From assembly GCF_018417535.1 (NCBI RefSeq), contig NZ_CP070977.1:806001-870000 (forward strand): a stretch of 64,000 nucleotides of DNA, written 5' to 3'. The stretch is from Burkholderia pyrrocinia. GTDB taxonomy: Bacteria > Pseudomonadota > Gammaproteobacteria > Burkholderiales > Burkholderiaceae. Both the position numbers and the translations under genes were made by a program. Shown in pieces: positions 27,925 through 37,796 of this stretch. Every line of letters starts with the position of its first letter. Position 1 is the first letter of the stretch. Below the pieces are notes generated by a model. It had not been told where the DNA came from. It did not search any database and was given only the letters and a program-made list of their open reading frames with translations.

Positions 27925-27947
27925 CGCCGCCGCGCAATGCGGCGGCG
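27925..27947 (+). terminator. GC-rich hairpin after the CoA-transferase gene
   Basis: CGCCGCCGC and its complement separated by 5 nt, just past the stop codon. There is no T run, so this may be a Rho-linked 3' end or stabilising hairpin and not an intrinsic terminator. Confidence 0.4.
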
Positions 27948-28022
27948 CACCGTGCGCCCCCGGCCATCCGCGGCGGCCGGACTGTCGCTCTCGCGCCATC
28001 TTTCCTCGGTTACAATCGCCGG

Positions 28023-28784
28023 ATGCGAATCCTACTCAGCAACGACGACGGCTATCTTGCCCCCGGTCTCGCCGCGCTCAGCGAAGCGCTGCGGCCGCTG
28101 GCCGAACTCACGGTGATCGCGCCCGAGCAGAACTGCAGCGGCGCGTCGAATTCCCTCACGTTGTCGCGGCCGCTGTCGGTACAGCGCGCGCCGGGTACGG
28201 GTTTCTTCTACGTGAACGGCACGCCGACCGATTCGGTGCACGTCGCGTTGACGGGAATGGCCGACGCGAAGCCCGACCTCGTCGTGTCGGGGATCAACAA
28301 CGGCCAGAACATGGGCGAAGACACGCTCTATTCGGGGACAGTTGCGGCAGCCACCGAAGGCATCATGTTCGGCGTTCCGGCCATCGCCTTCTCGCTGGCC
28401 GACAAGGGCTGGGCCCATCTGGCGGACGCCGCGCGCGTCGCCGCGGAAATCGTCGAGCACACCCTCGCGCATCCGCTGCCGGGCCAGCCGCTGCTGAACG
28501 TCAATATTCCGAACCTGCCGTACGACGAACTGAAAGGCTGGAAGGTCACGCGCCTCGGCAAGCGTCATCCGTCGCAGCCGGTGATTCGCCAGACCGACCC
28601 GCGCGGCGAGCCGGTGTACTGGATCGGTGCGGCGGGCGCGGCGCTGGACGCAAGCGAAGGCACCGATTTCCACGCCGTCGCAAACGGTTTCGTGTCGATC
28701 ACGCCGCTGCAGCTCGACCTCACGCATACGCAGATGCTGCCCGCGATGCGCGAATGGGCGCGCGCCGGAGGGCGGGCTTCATGA
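28023..28784 (+). CDS. surE: 5'/3'-nucleotidase SurE
   Basis: This 253-residue metal-dependent phosphatase begins [16 protein letters not shown] with the D8-D9 metal site, followed by the [14 protein letters not shown] and [20 protein letters not shown] motifs. It hydrolyses nucleoside 5'- and 3'-monophosphates and short polyphosphate, and is linked to stationary-phase survival. Its stop overlaps the pcm start by ATGA, so the two are translationally coupled. Order surE-pcm-nlpD-rpoS is that of E. coli. Confidence 0.97.
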   Translation: MRILLSNDDGYLAPGLAALSEALRPLAELTVIAPEQNCSGASNSLTLSRPLSVQRAPGTGFFYVNGTPTDSVHVALTGMADAKPDLVVSGINNGQNMGEDTLYSGTVAAATEGIMFGVPAIAFSLADKGWAHLADAARVAAEIVEHTLAHPLPGQPLLNVNIPNLPYDELKGWKVTRLGKRHPSQPVIRQTDPRGEPVYWIGAAGAALDASEGTDFHAVANGFVSITPLQLDLTHTQMLPAMREWARAGGRAS

Positions 28785-29713
28785 GCGGCGAGCGCGCGAA
28801 GCGGTTCCCGCTCGCGCTCGAAGATCTCAAGCGAGCGCCACGCAAGTCGGAAGGTCGGGCCGGCGAACGCCATGCGGCGGTCGCGGTACCGAAGGCCGCC
28901 GACAAGCCCGCGGCCGTGCTGAAACCGGTTGCGGTGAAGCCGGCTGCCGGGCGGGCGCCGCTGTCCGGTTCCGCCGCCGCGAAGCCCGCGACCGCGCCGA
29001 AGCCGACCGCGCTGAAGCCTGCGCTGCCGAAGCCGGCCGCGCCGAGCGTCGCGCCGGCCGGCGCGTTTGCGCTCACGTCGGAACGTGTGCGCGAGCGGAT
29101 GGTCGAACGGCTGCGTGCGAACGGCGTGACCGACGCGCGCGTGCTGGAAGCGATGGCCGCGGTGCCGCGCCACCTGTTCGTGGATCCGGGGCTCGCGACA
29201 CAGGCCTATGAGGATTCGGCGTTGCCGATCGGCCACCAGCAGACAATTTCAAAGCCGTCGGTCGTCGCGCGCATGATCGAGCTCGCGATGGCCGGCCGCA
29301 CGCTCGAGCGCGTCCTCGAGATCGGCACGGGCTGCGGCTACCAGGCCGCCGTGCTGAGTCACGTGGCACGCGACGTGTATTCGATTGAACGCATCAAGCC
29401 GCTCTACGAGCGCGCGAAGCTGAACCTGCGGCCGCTGCGCGTGCCGAACATCCGTCTGCACTACGGCGACGGGCGTGTCGGCCTGCCGTCCGCGGCCCCG
29501 TTCGACGCGATCGTGATCGCGGCGGCGGGGCTCGACGTGCCGCAGGCGCTGCTCGAGCAGCTCGCGATCGGCGGGCGGCTCGTCGCGCCGGTCGGCGCGC
29601 AGAGCGGGCAGCACCAGGTGCTCACGCTCGTCGAGCGCGTCGCGCACGCGCAATGGCGAGAGTCCCGGCTTGATCGCGTTTTCTTTGTCCCTTTAAAATC
29701 CGGAGTGATTTGA
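28781..29713 (+). CDS. pcm: Protein-L-isoaspartate O-methyltransferase with long N-terminal extension
   Basis: The 310-residue protein has an extra N-terminal segment of about 98 residues, unusually rich in Ala, Pro and Lys ([25 protein letters not shown]), then a standard PCMT domain of about 210 residues. The domain has [17 protein letters not shown] and the AdoMet motif [15 protein letters not shown]. The enzyme methylates isoaspartyl residues in aged proteins to start their repair. Translation starts at the ATG overlapping the surE stop. The extension is likely disordered; it is absent from the E. coli enzyme (208 residues). Confidence 0.94.
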   Translation: MSGERAKRFPLALEDLKRAPRKSEGRAGERHAAVAVPKAADKPAAVLKPVAVKPAAGRAPLSGSAAAKPATAPKPTALKPALPKPAAPSVAPAGAFALTSERVRERMVERLRANGVTDARVLEAMAAVPRHLFVDPGLATQAYEDSALPIGHQQTISKPSVVARMIELAMAGRTLERVLEIGTGCGYQAAVLSHVARDVYSIERIKPLYERAKLNLRPLRVPNIRLHYGDGRVGLPSAAPFDAIVIAAAGLDVPQALLEQLAIGGRLVAPVGAQSGQHQVLTLVERVAHAQWRESRLDRVFFVPLKSGVI

Positions 29714-29718
29714 AACCG

Positions 29719-30621
29719 ATGAGTATGTTGCGCGCGATGCAAAACAACCGATCCAGGGAACCGCTCACGTTCGCCCAGCGCGCGATCTGTGTGGCTGCGT
29801 TCTCCACGCTACTGGCCGCCTGTGCGACGCGGCTCGACAACGCGCCTGTCGTCGACCGCTCCGGGTCGCTCGGCACGACGGCCACCGCGCAGCCCGCGGT
29901 GCCGCTCGGGCCGCCGCCGCCGGGCTTCTACCGTGTGAAACCGGGCGACACGCTGTACCGGATCGCGCTCGAGAACGGGCAGAACTATCGCGACATCGCG
30001 TCGTGGAACAACCTGGCGAACCCGAACCAGATCGAGGTAGACCAGTTGCTGCGCGTTGCGCCGCCGGGCGGCGCCGCGGTTGCGGGCGTACCGGCTGCGG
30101 GCGCACCGGCCGCCGCACCGATCGCGGGCGCCGCCGTCGCGACCGCACCGCTCAGCAGCGGCCCCGCGACGCCGGCCGCCGGTACATCGTCCACGCTCGC
30201 AACGCCGCCGGCTGCGGCCACCGGATCGAGCGACACGGCGGCGGCCCCGAGCGGCCCCGTGACGTTCGCGTGGCCCGCGCGCGGCACCGTGCTGAACGGG
30301 TTCGACGACGCGAAGAACAAGGGTGTCAACATCGGCGGCACGGCCGGCGAGCCCGTGAAGGCGGCGGCCGACGGCCGCGTCGTCTACTCGGGCAACGGCC
30401 TGCGTGGCTACGGCAACCTCATTATCATCAAACACGATGCAACTTACCTCACGGCGTATGCACATAATCGCGCTTTGATGGTAAAAGAGGGGGACGCGGT
30501 AACGAAGGGGCAGAAGATCGCCGAGATGGGTAACAGCGATGCCGACCGCGTGATGCTGCATTTCGAGGTTCGCCGGCAGGGTAAGCCTGTCGATCCGCTG
30601 AAGTATTTGCCGCCTCAATAA
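29719..30621 (+). CDS. nlpD: NlpD-like lipoprotein, LysM plus degenerate LytM domain
   Basis: This 300-residue outer-membrane lipoprotein has a lipobox ending LLAAC, a LysM domain (YRVKPGDTLYRIALENG) for peptidoglycan binding, an Ala/Pro-rich linker, and a C-terminal M23/LytM domain. The zinc ligands are altered: the first His/Asp pair reads NKGVNIGG and the HxH motif reads MLHF, so it is probably not an enzyme but an amidase activator, as E. coli NlpD is for AmiC in cell separation. The ATG at 29719 is my choice; a TTG at 29710 and an ATG at 29725 are alternatives because GGAG at 29702-29705 is closest to the TTG. An rpoS promoter often lies inside nlpD. Confidence 0.93.
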   Translation: MSMLRAMQNNRSREPLTFAQRAICVAAFSTLLAACATRLDNAPVVDRSGSLGTTATAQPAVPLGPPPPGFYRVKPGDTLYRIALENGQNYRDIASWNNLANPNQIEVDQLLRVAPPGGAAVAGVPAAGAPAAAPIAGAAVATAPLSSGPATPAAGTSSTLATPPAAATGSSDTAAAPSGPVTFAWPARGTVLNGFDDAKNKGVNIGGTAGEPVKAAADGRVVYSGNGLRGYGNLIIIKHDATYLTAYAHNRALMVKEGDAVTKGQKIAEMGNSDADRVMLHFEVRRQGKPVDPLKYLPPQ

Positions 30622-30632
30622 CCGAGACGACC

Positions 30633-31718
30633 ATGCCGAAATCGAAGCGCCACGAGCCGCAAGCCGAGTCTGAGAAAATCAGTCGTGCCACGCAAGCATC
30701 GGTGGGGCGGGCTGGAGCTTCGACGGACGACGACGACGTCGCGGAAAACGAACGTGATCTCGAGGCACGCGACGCAGAGGCGGACGGTGGCGACGACGAG
30801 CGCGAAGGCCGCCCGGAAGCATCGCCCGATGTCGACGATTTCCGCACGATGCTGCAGGCCGAGCTCACGGCCGACACGATCCAGCATTACCTGAACCGCA
30901 TCAGTGTGAAGCCGCTGCTGACCGTCGAGGAAGAGCAGCGCTATTCCCGGCTCGCCAAGGCCGGCGAATTCGAGGCGCGGCAGGTGATGATCGAACGCAA
31001 CCTGCGGCTCGTCGTCAGTATCGCCAAGGGGTATCTGAACCGCGGCGTGCCGCTGCTCGACCTGATCGAGGAGGGCAACCTCGGCCTGATGCACGCGATC
31101 GAGAAGTTCGACCCGACGCGCGGGTTCCGCTTCTCGACCTATGCGACCTGGTGGATCCGGCAGAGCATCGAGCGGGCGATCATGAACCAGGCCCGCACGG
31201 TGCGCCTGCCCGTGCACGTGATCCGCGAACTGAACCAGGTGCTGCGCGCGAAGCGCCACCTCGAAAAGAATTCGATGTCGACGGGCGAGGCGGCCGAGCG
31301 CCGCGAAGCCAGCATCGACGACATCGCCTATCTCACCGGCAAGACCGCCGAGGAAGTCACCGACATTCTCGCGCTCAACGAGCACACGGCGTCGCTCGAC
31401 GCGCCGCTCGACCTCGATCCCGCGAGCAGCCTGCTCGACCTGCTGCCCGACGACCAGAGCCAGTCGCCCGACGCCGAGGTGCAGCACCGCGAGCTCGAGA
31501 CGCTGACGCGTGCGTGGTTGTCGCGGCTGTCCGACAAGCATCGGCACGTGATCGAGCGCCGCTTCGGCCTGAACCACATCGAACCGGCGACGCTCGAAGA
31601 GCTGGCCGACGAGATGGGGCTCACGCGCGAGCGCGTGCGGCAGATCCAGCAGGAAGCGCTGGTGCGCCTCAAGCGGTTCTTTGCCTCCAACGGCGTGCGC
31701 AAGGACGCCGTTCTGTAA
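30633..31718 (+). CDS. rpoS: RNA polymerase sigma factor RpoS
   Basis: This 361-residue group 2 sigma-70 protein has an acidic low-complexity N-terminus (about 1-65, STDDDDVAENERDLEARDAE), then regions 1.2 to 4.2: DTIQHYLNRISVKPLLTVEE, the region 2 block DLIEEGNLGLMHAIEKFD with RFSTYATWWIRQSIERAI, and the region 4 helix-turn-helix MGLTRERVRQIQQEALVRL. It directs general-stress and stationary-phase transcription. It lies 11 bp after nlpD. Confidence 0.97.
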   Translation: MPKSKRHEPQAESEKISRATQASVGRAGASTDDDDVAENERDLEARDAEADGGDDEREGRPEASPDVDDFRTMLQAELTADTIQHYLNRISVKPLLTVEEEQRYSRLAKAGEFEARQVMIERNLRLVVSIAKGYLNRGVPLLDLIEEGNLGLMHAIEKFDPTRGFRFSTYATWWIRQSIERAIMNQARTVRLPVHVIRELNQVLRAKRHLEKNSMSTGEAAERREASIDDIAYLTGKTAEEVTDILALNEHTASLDAPLDLDPASSLLDLLPDDQSQSPDAEVQHRELETLTRAWLSRLSDKHRHVIERRFGLNHIEPATLEELADEMGLTRERVRQIQQEALVRLKRFFASNGVRKDAVL

Positions 31719-31721
31719 CTG

Positions 31722-32498
31722 ATGACACCGATTCTTGTTTTTGACATCGAGACGATTCCCGATGTCGACGGCATTCGCCGTCTGGAAGACCTGCCCGCGA
31801 CGCTCGACGATGCCGCGGTGGCCGAACACGCATTCGCCGCACGCCGTGAGAAGACCGGCGGCGATTTCCTGCCGCATCACCTGCAGCGCATTGCGGCGAT
31901 CTCATGCGTGTTCCGCGACAACAACGGTTTTCGCGTCCGCTCGCTCGGCACGCCGCAGGACAACGAAGCGACGCTGATCCAGTCGTTCTACCGGGTGATC
32001 GAGAAATACACGCCGCAACTCGTGTCTTGGAACGGCGGGGGTTTCGATCTGCCGGTGCTCCATTACCGCGCGCTCGTGCACGGTATCCCCGCGACGCGCT
32101 ACTGGGATCTCGGCGAGGACGACCGCGAATTCAAGTGGAACAACTACATCTCGCGCTATCACTCGCGGCATACCGATCTGATGGATGTGCTCGCGATGTA
32201 TCAGGCGCGCGCGAACGCGCCGCTCGACGCGCTTGCGAAGCTGTGCGGCTTTCCGGGCAAGCTCGGGATGGACGGCAGCCAGGTGTGGCCGGCGTTCCAG
32301 GACGGGCGGATCGAGGAAATCCGCAATTATTGCGAGACCGATGTCGTCAATACGTACCTGCTGTACTGCCGGTTCCAGTTGATGCGCGGCGGCCTGACGC
32401 AGAGCGAGTATGCGGACGAGATCCTGCTCGTGAAGAACGCGCTCGCGCAGGAACCGGCGTCGCACTGGGCCGAATACCTGGCCGGTTTCGACGCGTAA
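31722..32498 (+). CDS. 3'-5' exonuclease related to the PolB proofreading domain
   Basis: This 258-residue DnaQ-like exonuclease has the Exo I motif VFDIETIPD (D8, E10), an Exo II region around SWNGGGFDLPVLHYRAL and an Exo III region NYCETDVVNTYLLYCR. This is the DEDDy-type arrangement of the stand-alone PolB-like exonuclease family. It probably trims single-stranded 3' ends of DNA or RNA. It starts 3 bp after rpoS and is likely co-transcribed, although a functional link to RpoS is not known. Confidence 0.88.
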   Translation: MTPILVFDIETIPDVDGIRRLEDLPATLDDAAVAEHAFAARREKTGGDFLPHHLQRIAAISCVFRDNNGFRVRSLGTPQDNEATLIQSFYRVIEKYTPQLVSWNGGGFDLPVLHYRALVHGIPATRYWDLGEDDREFKWNNYISRYHSRHTDLMDVLAMYQARANAPLDALAKLCGFPGKLGMDGSQVWPAFQDGRIEEIRNYCETDVVNTYLLYCRFQLMRGGLTQSEYADEILLVKNALAQEPASHWAEYLAGFDA

Positions 32499-32528
32499 CG
32501 CAGGCGGGCCGCACCGTGGCCGGCGCGA

Positions 32529-33383
32529 TCAAGCAAGTTCGAACAGCACCGGCTGGTGATCCGATGCGCGCACGTCGCCGTCGATCTCGCAGCGCATGAC
32601 GCGCGGCAGCAGCGTATCGGTCACGAACACGAAGTCGCACGCGAGCGGCCCGTCCGACCATTGCACCGTATCGTAGACGCCGGCCGTCGGTGGCGGCGTG
32701 CGGCCGGGATGGCGCGCAACCCATGCGTCGACGAAGCGCGGGGCGTCGGCGACCGGCTCCAGGAAGCGCCGGTACGCATCGCTGCCGAACGCGCTGTTGA
32801 AATCGCCGCAGACGATCGCATCGCGCGGCTGGCCGGTCGCGCTGAACGGCCCTTCGGCAGTTTCGGCGGGCGCGGGCCGTTCCGCGTGCGCGCAGGCCTC
32901 GCGATGCTGGTCGCGCAGCGCATCGACCTGCGCAAGGCGCTGGCGCGCCGAATAGTATTCGAGATGCGTGGTGACCACGCGCAGCGGGCCGACAGGTGTC
33001 TGCAACTCGACGTCGAGCGCGACGCGCGGCATCGACGGTGCGCCGGCGTCGGCCGGCCACGGCAGCAACTGGCGCAGCACGCGCCCGACCGGCAGCCGGG
33101 TCGCGATCGCATTGCCGAACTGGCGGCGCGGTGCGCCGGGTTCAATGGCCGGCAGGTCTGCGCCGATGGCTTCGACGATCGTATAACCGGGCAGCAGTGC
33201 CGCGAGTTCGGCGAACTGGTCGGGGCCGGGCCGGCCGGGCAGTGCGCCGAAGCCGCGCGTGACCTCCTGCAGGCACAGCACGTCGAAATCGCCGAGCCGG
33301 CGGATCGTCGCGACAGTGAGCGAAAGGTCGACAACGCCGTCGGCGTCCCGACCCCATTGGATGTTCCAGTCGATCAATCGCAT
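32529..33383 (-). CDS. Endonuclease/exonuclease/phosphatase (EEP) family hydrolase
   Basis: This 284-residue protein carries the EEP motifs: N7 in DWNIQWG, E40 in LCLQEVTRG, CGDFNSAFGS, and the C-terminal ASDHQPVLFEL. The family includes DNases, inositol phosphatases and sphingomyelinases acting by metal-assisted phosphodiester hydrolysis. There is no signal peptide, so it is cytoplasmic; a nuclease or small-phosphodiesterase activity is likely, but the substrate is not assigned. It is convergent with the exonuclease gene, with only 30 bp between the stops. Confidence 0.88.
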   Translation of the reverse strand: MRLIDWNIQWGRDADGVVDLSLTVATIRRLGDFDVLCLQEVTRGFGALPGRPGPDQFAELAALLPGYTIVEAIGADLPAIEPGAPRRQFGNAIATRLPVGRVLRQLLPWPADAGAPSMPRVALDVELQTPVGPLRVVTTHLEYYSARQRLAQVDALRDQHREACAHAERPAPAETAEGPFSATGQPRDAIVCGDFNSAFGSDAYRRFLEPVADAPRFVDAWVARHPGRTPPPTAGVYDTVQWSDGPLACDFVFVTDTLLPRVMRCEIDGDVRASDHQPVLFELA

Positions 33384-33603
33384 GGTCGAATCTCCTGCCG
33401 GGTGGATCCTGCGCTTCAGGCGGTCCGGTTGGCTTGGCGTCCGCCCGGCTGTTTGCCGGCTTCCGTCGCCTGGCTAACCCGTTCCGGCGAAATGCGGGGC
33501 CCCGTATATGCTTAAGTGTCGGCGCTTGCCCCATGCAAAGCGGCCGATGCGGGCCTGCGTCGTCTACAATCTCGCCTTCTTCAACGTTTGTCAGGAAAAG
33601 CTG

Positions 33604-35001
33604 GTGTCCGAAGCCGTCCCCACTTCTGCGCGCAAATCGAAAAATGCGCCCGTCGCGCCCGGGATCGCCCCGGTTCTCGAGATCGAATCGCTCGACATGG
33701 AAGCGCGCGGTGTCGGCCGCACGATGACCGAGGACGGCGAGCCGGGCAAGGTCATCTTCGTCGAGGGTGCGCTGCCCGGCGAACGTGTGACCTATTCGAG
33801 CTACCGTCGTAAGCCGAGCTACGAGCAGGCGACGGTTGTCGACATTCTGCGCCCGAGCGTGATGCGCACGCAGCCGAAATGCAAGTTCTTCGGCACCTGC
33901 GGCGGCTGTTCGATGCAGCATCTCGACATGCGCGCGCAGGTGGCGGTCAAGCAGCGCGTGCTCGAAGACAACCTGTGGCACCTGGCGAAGCTGCGTGCGG
34001 AAACGATGTTCGCGCCGATCCACGGCCCGTCGTGGGGCTATCGCTATCGTGCGCGCCTGACCGTGCGCAATGTGGCGAAGAAGGGCGGCGTGCTGGTCGG
34101 GTTTCACGAGAAGAAAAGCAGCTATGTCGCCGACATGACGAGTTGCGAAGTGCTGCCGCCGCATGTGTCGGCGATGCTCGTGCCGCTGCGCCGGCTCGTC
34201 GAGGGGCTGTCGATCCGCGATCGGATGCCGCAGATCGAGCTCGCGGTCGGCTCGGAGGTCACCGCGCTCGTGCTGCGCGTGCTGGAGCCGATCAACTCGG
34301 ACGACGAAGCGTTGCTGCGCGCGTTCGCGGACGAACACAAGGTGCAGTTCTGGCTGCAACCGAAGGGCCCCGACACGGTGGCGCCGTTCTATCCGCTTGA
34401 CGTGTCGCTTGACTACACGCTGCCGGAGTTCGGCATTCGCATGCCGTTCAAGCCGACCGACTTCACGCAGGTCAACCATCAGATCAACCGCGTGCTGGTG
34501 GGCCGCGCGCTGCGCCTGCTCGCGCCGTCGCGCGACGATCGCGTGCTCGACCTGTTCTGCGGGATCGGCAACTTCACGCTGCCGCTCGCGCGGCTGTCGC
34601 GCGAAGTGATGGGCATCGAGGGCAGCGACACGCTGACGACGCGCGCGCTTGCGAACGCGCGCGAGAACGGCGTCGACGGCCACACGACGTTCGCGTGCCG
34701 GAACCTGTTCGAAGTGACGGGCGACGACATCCGTGCGCTCGGCGCATTCGACAAGTTCCTGGTCGACCCGCCGCGCGAAGGCGCGCTCGCAGTGTCGAAG
34801 GCGCTGGCCGAGATTGCGCAAAGCGGCGAAGGCCCGCTGCCGAAGCGGATCGTCTACGTGTCGTGCAACCCGTCCACGCTGGCGCGCGACGCGGGCCTGC
34901 TCGTGCACGAGGCCGGCTACCGGCTGAAGGGCGCCGGTGTCGTGAACATGTTCCCGAACACGTCGCACGTCGAATCGATCGCGCTGTTCGAGCGCGACTG
35001 A
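33604..35001 (+). CDS. rlmD: 23S rRNA (uracil-1939-C5)-methyltransferase RlmD
   Basis: This 465-residue product starts at the GTG at 33604 (AGGAAAAG upstream). It has a TRAM domain (about 25-85), iron-sulphur cysteines C93, C99 and C102 with a fourth in [10 protein letters not shown], and the class I methyltransferase domain ([10 protein letters not shown], then the catalytic C421 in [12 protein letters not shown]). It methylates U1939 of 23S rRNA using AdoMet. Family length in Burkholderia is about 465, which supports this start over the upstream frame extension. The stretch 33384-33603 between the EEP gene and this start shows no gene. Confidence 0.95.
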   Translation: MSEAVPTSARKSKNAPVAPGIAPVLEIESLDMEARGVGRTMTEDGEPGKVIFVEGALPGERVTYSSYRRKPSYEQATVVDILRPSVMRTQPKCKFFGTCGGCSMQHLDMRAQVAVKQRVLEDNLWHLAKLRAETMFAPIHGPSWGYRYRARLTVRNVAKKGGVLVGFHEKKSSYVADMTSCEVLPPHVSAMLVPLRRLVEGLSIRDRMPQIELAVGSEVTALVLRVLEPINSDDEALLRAFADEHKVQFWLQPKGPDTVAPFYPLDVSLDYTLPEFGIRMPFKPTDFTQVNHQINRVLVGRALRLLAPSRDDRVLDLFCGIGNFTLPLARLSREVMGIEGSDTLTTRALANARENGVDGHTTFACRNLFEVTGDDIRALGAFDKFLVDPPREGALAVSKALAEIAQSGEGPLPKRIVYVSCNPSTLARDAGLLVHEAGYRLKGAGVVNMFPNTSHVESIALFERD

Positions 35002-35015
35002 GCCCGAGGCGGACG

Positions 35016-35046
35016 AAAAAAAACCGGCCCGAGGGCCGGTTTTTTC
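35016..35046. terminator. Bidirectional intrinsic terminator, rlmD and BI-1-like gene
   Basis: A 9-bp stem (arm AACCGGCCC, 35022-35030) with a 2-nt loop and long A and T runs on either side, between convergent genes. Confidence 0.92.
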
Positions 35047-35063
35047 GTGGTGCGTGGCGAACC

Positions 35064-35762
35064 TCAGTTGCGGTTGCCGCCGAAGATGCCGAGCAGCGCG
35101 AGCAGGTTCGTGAACACGTTGTACAGGTCGAGGTAGATCGCGAGCGTCGCCGAGATGTAGTTCGTCTCGCCGCCGTTCACGACGCGCTGGACGTCGAACA
35201 GCATGTATGCGGAGAAGATCGCGATCGCGAGCACCGACACGGTGAGCATCAGTGCCGGCAGTTGCAGGAAGATGTTCGCGACCGACGCGAGCAGGATCAC
35301 GATCACGCCCATGAACAGCCACTTGCCGAGCCCCGAGAAGTCGCGCTTGCTGACGGTGGCGATCGTCGCCATCGCGGCGAAGATGATGCCGGTGCCGCCG
35401 AACGCGAGCATGATCAGCGACGGGCCGTTCGAGAAACCGAGAATGAAGCTCAGCAGCCGCGACAGCATCAGGCCCATGAAGAACGTGAAGCCGAGCAGCA
35501 CGAATACGCCGGCCGCGCTGTTCTTCGTCCGCTCGATCGCGAACATGAAGCCGAACGCGATCGCGAAGAACGCGAGCAGGCTCATCATCGGGCTCGTGGC
35601 CGCGAACAGCGAGAAGCCCGTCGCGACGCCGACCCAGGCGCCCAGCACGGTCGGTACCATCGACAGCGCGAGCAGCCAGTACGTGTTCCGCAGCACGCGG
35701 TTGCGAACCTCGGCGGTGCTGACGGAACCGCCGCGACCGAAATTGTACGGATAGTCGTTCAT
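35064..35762 (-). CDS. Bax inhibitor-1/YccA family membrane protein
   Basis: This 232-residue protein has seven hydrophobic segments and ends in the family pattern AIYLDLYNVFTNLLALLGIF. The ATG complementary to 35760-35762 (MNDYPYNFGRGG) was chosen because it is preceded by AGGAGAAAC; the frame extends upstream without support. Members include E. coli YccA, a modulator of the FtsH-HflKC protease, and YbhL. The hflK and hflC genes lie 11 kb away in this window, which makes an FtsH connection possible, but not shown. It is a stand-alone inner-membrane protein gene. Confidence 0.92.
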   Translation of the reverse strand: MNDYPYNFGRGGSVSTAEVRNRVLRNTYWLLALSMVPTVLGAWVGVATGFSLFAATSPMMSLLAFFAIAFGFMFAIERTKNSAAGVFVLLGFTFFMGLMLSRLLSFILGFSNGPSLIMLAFGGTGIIFAAMATIATVSKRDFSGLGKWLFMGVIVILLASVANIFLQLPALMLTVSVLAIAIFSAYMLFDVQRVVNGGETNYISATLAIYLDLYNVFTNLLALLGIFGGNRN

Positions 35763-36011
35763 GGTTTCTCCTAACATTGAACGCGTGGGCGTCCGGGGCC
35801 GGGTCGGCGCGCGCGGTGTGCGGCGCAGCAAACCGGAGCAGCTATGGCTAAGATACGTTCCGCGCCGCGAGGTTTCAATGGCTGCGCGGCGCAAAACATA
35901 TGGATTCGGAACCTTTCACGTGTGTAAGGGTTCAATCGCAATGATACACGGGATCGTGCTACAATAGCGGATTCATTTGAACCTGTAACTTCTTAATTTC
36001 TTGGAGTTTTT

Positions 36012-36437
36012 ATGGCAATCGAGCGCACCCTGTCGATCATCAAGCCGGATGCGGTGGCAAAGAACGTGATCGGCCAGATCTACAGCCGTTTCGAAGGCGC
36101 CGGCCTGAAGATCGTCGCATCGCGCATGGCTCACCTGTCGCGTGCTGACGCAGAGAAGTTCTACGCGGTTCACGCAGCGCGTCCGTTCTTCAAGGATCTC
36201 GTCGATTTCATGATCTCGGGCCCGGTGATGATCCAGGTTCTGGAAGGTGAAGGCGCGATCCTGAAGAACCGCGACCTGATGGGCGCAACGGATCCGAAGA
36301 AGGCGGAACAGGGCACGATCCGCGCCGACTTCGCCGACAGCATCGACGCGAACGCCGTGCACGGCTCGGACGCAGCGGAAACGGCTGCTGTCGAAATCGC
36401 GTTCTTCTTCCCGGAAATGAACGTTTACTCGCGTTAA
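36012..36437 (+). CDS. ndk: Nucleoside diphosphate kinase
   Basis: This 141-residue enzyme has the phosphate-accepting histidine H117 in NAVHGSD and the N-terminal [10 protein letters not shown] motif. It balances NTP and dNTP pools by transferring the gamma phosphate. A possible -10, TACAAT, is at 35960-35965. TTGGAG precedes the start. It heads the conserved run ndk-rlmN-rodZ-ispG-hisS-yfgM-bamB-der. Confidence 0.97.
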   Translation: MAIERTLSIIKPDAVAKNVIGQIYSRFEGAGLKIVASRMAHLSRADAEKFYAVHAARPFFKDLVDFMISGPVMIQVLEGEGAILKNRDLMGATDPKKAEQGTIRADFADSIDANAVHGSDAAETAAVEIAFFFPEMNVYSR

Positions 36438-36492
36438 GCCCTGGCTGACAGCAAGTAGGCAGGATTCAGCGCACGCGGCAAGGCAGCACATC

Positions 36493-37632
36493 ATGACGAG
36501 CGAAACTTCCGTCAATCTTCTCGACTTCGATGCCGAGGGTCTTGTCGCGTACTGCGGCAGCCTCGGCGAGAAGCCGTTCCGCGCCAAGCAGTTGCAGCGC
36601 TGGATCCACCAGTACAACGCCGGCGATTTCGACGGCATGACCGATCTCGCGAAGTCCCTGAGAGAGAAACTCAAGGGCCGCGCGTCGATCGTGATGCCGG
36701 ATATCGCCAGCGACCACGTTTCCACCGACGGCACGCGCAAGTGGCTGATCGACGTAGGAAACGGCAATGCGGTCGAAACCGTGTTCATCCCGGAAGAGAC
36801 GCGCGGCACGCTGTGCGTGTCGTCGCAGGCCGGGTGCGCGGTCAACTGCCGCTTCTGCTCGACGGGCAAGCAGGGCTTTTCCCGCAACCTGTCGACAGCC
36901 GAAATCATCGGCCAGCTACGGATGGCCGAATTTGCACTGCGAGCGTCGCTGGGCCGTGCGCCCGGCCCGAACGGCAAGGCTGAACGGGTCGTCACCAACG
37001 TGGTGATGATGGGCATGGGCGAGCCGCTCCTGAATTACAGCGCGGTCGTGCCCGCGATGCGGCTGATGCTCGACGATAACGCGTACGGCCTGTCGCGCCG
37101 CCGCGTCACGCTGTCGACGTCCGGCGTGGTGCCGATGATGGACCGCCTCGGCGCCGAGTTGCCGGTTGCGCTGGCCGTTTCGCTGCACGCGCCGAACGAT
37201 GCGCTGCGCGACGAGCTGGTGCCGCTCAACAAGAAGTATCCGCTTCGCGAGCTGATGGCTGCGTGCCAGCGCTATCTGAAAGTCGCGCCGCGCGATTTCA
37301 TTACTTTCGAATACTGCATGCTCGACGGCGTCAACGACACCGAAGCGCATGCGCGCGAACTGCTGGCCGTCACGCGCGACGTGCCGTGCAAGTTCAATCT
37401 GATCCCGTTCAATCCGTTTCCGGAATCGGGCCTCATCCGCTCGAAGCCCGAGCAGATCAAGCGCTTTGCACAGGTCCTCATCGACGCGGGTGTCGTCACG
37501 ACCGTGCGCAAGACGCGCGGCGACGATATCGACGCCGCGTGCGGCCAGTTGGCCGGCGCGGTGAAGGACCGCACGCGCCTCGCGGAACGAACGGGCGCAG
37601 CAGCAAAAATCATCGAAGTTCGGGCGATTTGA
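36493..37632 (+). CDS. rlmN: Dual-specificity RNA methyltransferase RlmN
   Basis: This 379-residue radical-SAM enzyme has cluster cysteines C115, C119 and C122 (CAVNCRFC), the catalytic C350 near the C-terminus (DIDAACGQL) and an N-terminal helix-hairpin-like domain. It makes 2-methyladenosine at A2503 of 23S rRNA and A37 of some tRNAs. It follows ndk by 55 bp on the same strand. Length is normal. Confidence 0.96.
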   Translation: MTSETSVNLLDFDAEGLVAYCGSLGEKPFRAKQLQRWIHQYNAGDFDGMTDLAKSLREKLKGRASIVMPDIASDHVSTDGTRKWLIDVGNGNAVETVFIPEETRGTLCVSSQAGCAVNCRFCSTGKQGFSRNLSTAEIIGQLRMAEFALRASLGRAPGPNGKAERVVTNVVMMGMGEPLLNYSAVVPAMRLMLDDNAYGLSRRRVTLSTSGVVPMMDRLGAELPVALAVSLHAPNDALRDELVPLNKKYPLRELMAACQRYLKVAPRDFITFEYCMLDGVNDTEAHARELLAVTRDVPCKFNLIPFNPFPESGLIRSKPEQIKRFAQVLIDAGVVTTVRKTRGDDIDAACGQLAGAVKDRTRLAERTGAAAKIIEVRAI

Positions 37633-37796
37633 CGGGGATGCCCGTCCGGGGATGCCCGAACCTTTTGGCAGTACAACACGCGAATAGCGATCGGTCGCGG
37701 TGCCACGGCACCGCGCATGGTATGAACAGTTGCGGGTGCCGGGCGGCGGGAGCCGGCGGCGGCCGCCAGTGAAGAAGAATCGACGCGAGGACAAGG

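Noticed and set aside
35937..35965. Complete sigma-70 promoter for ndk
   Set aside because: TACAAT at 35960-35965 is a good -10, but no acceptable -35 lies 16-18 bp upstream, so I mention the hexamer only.
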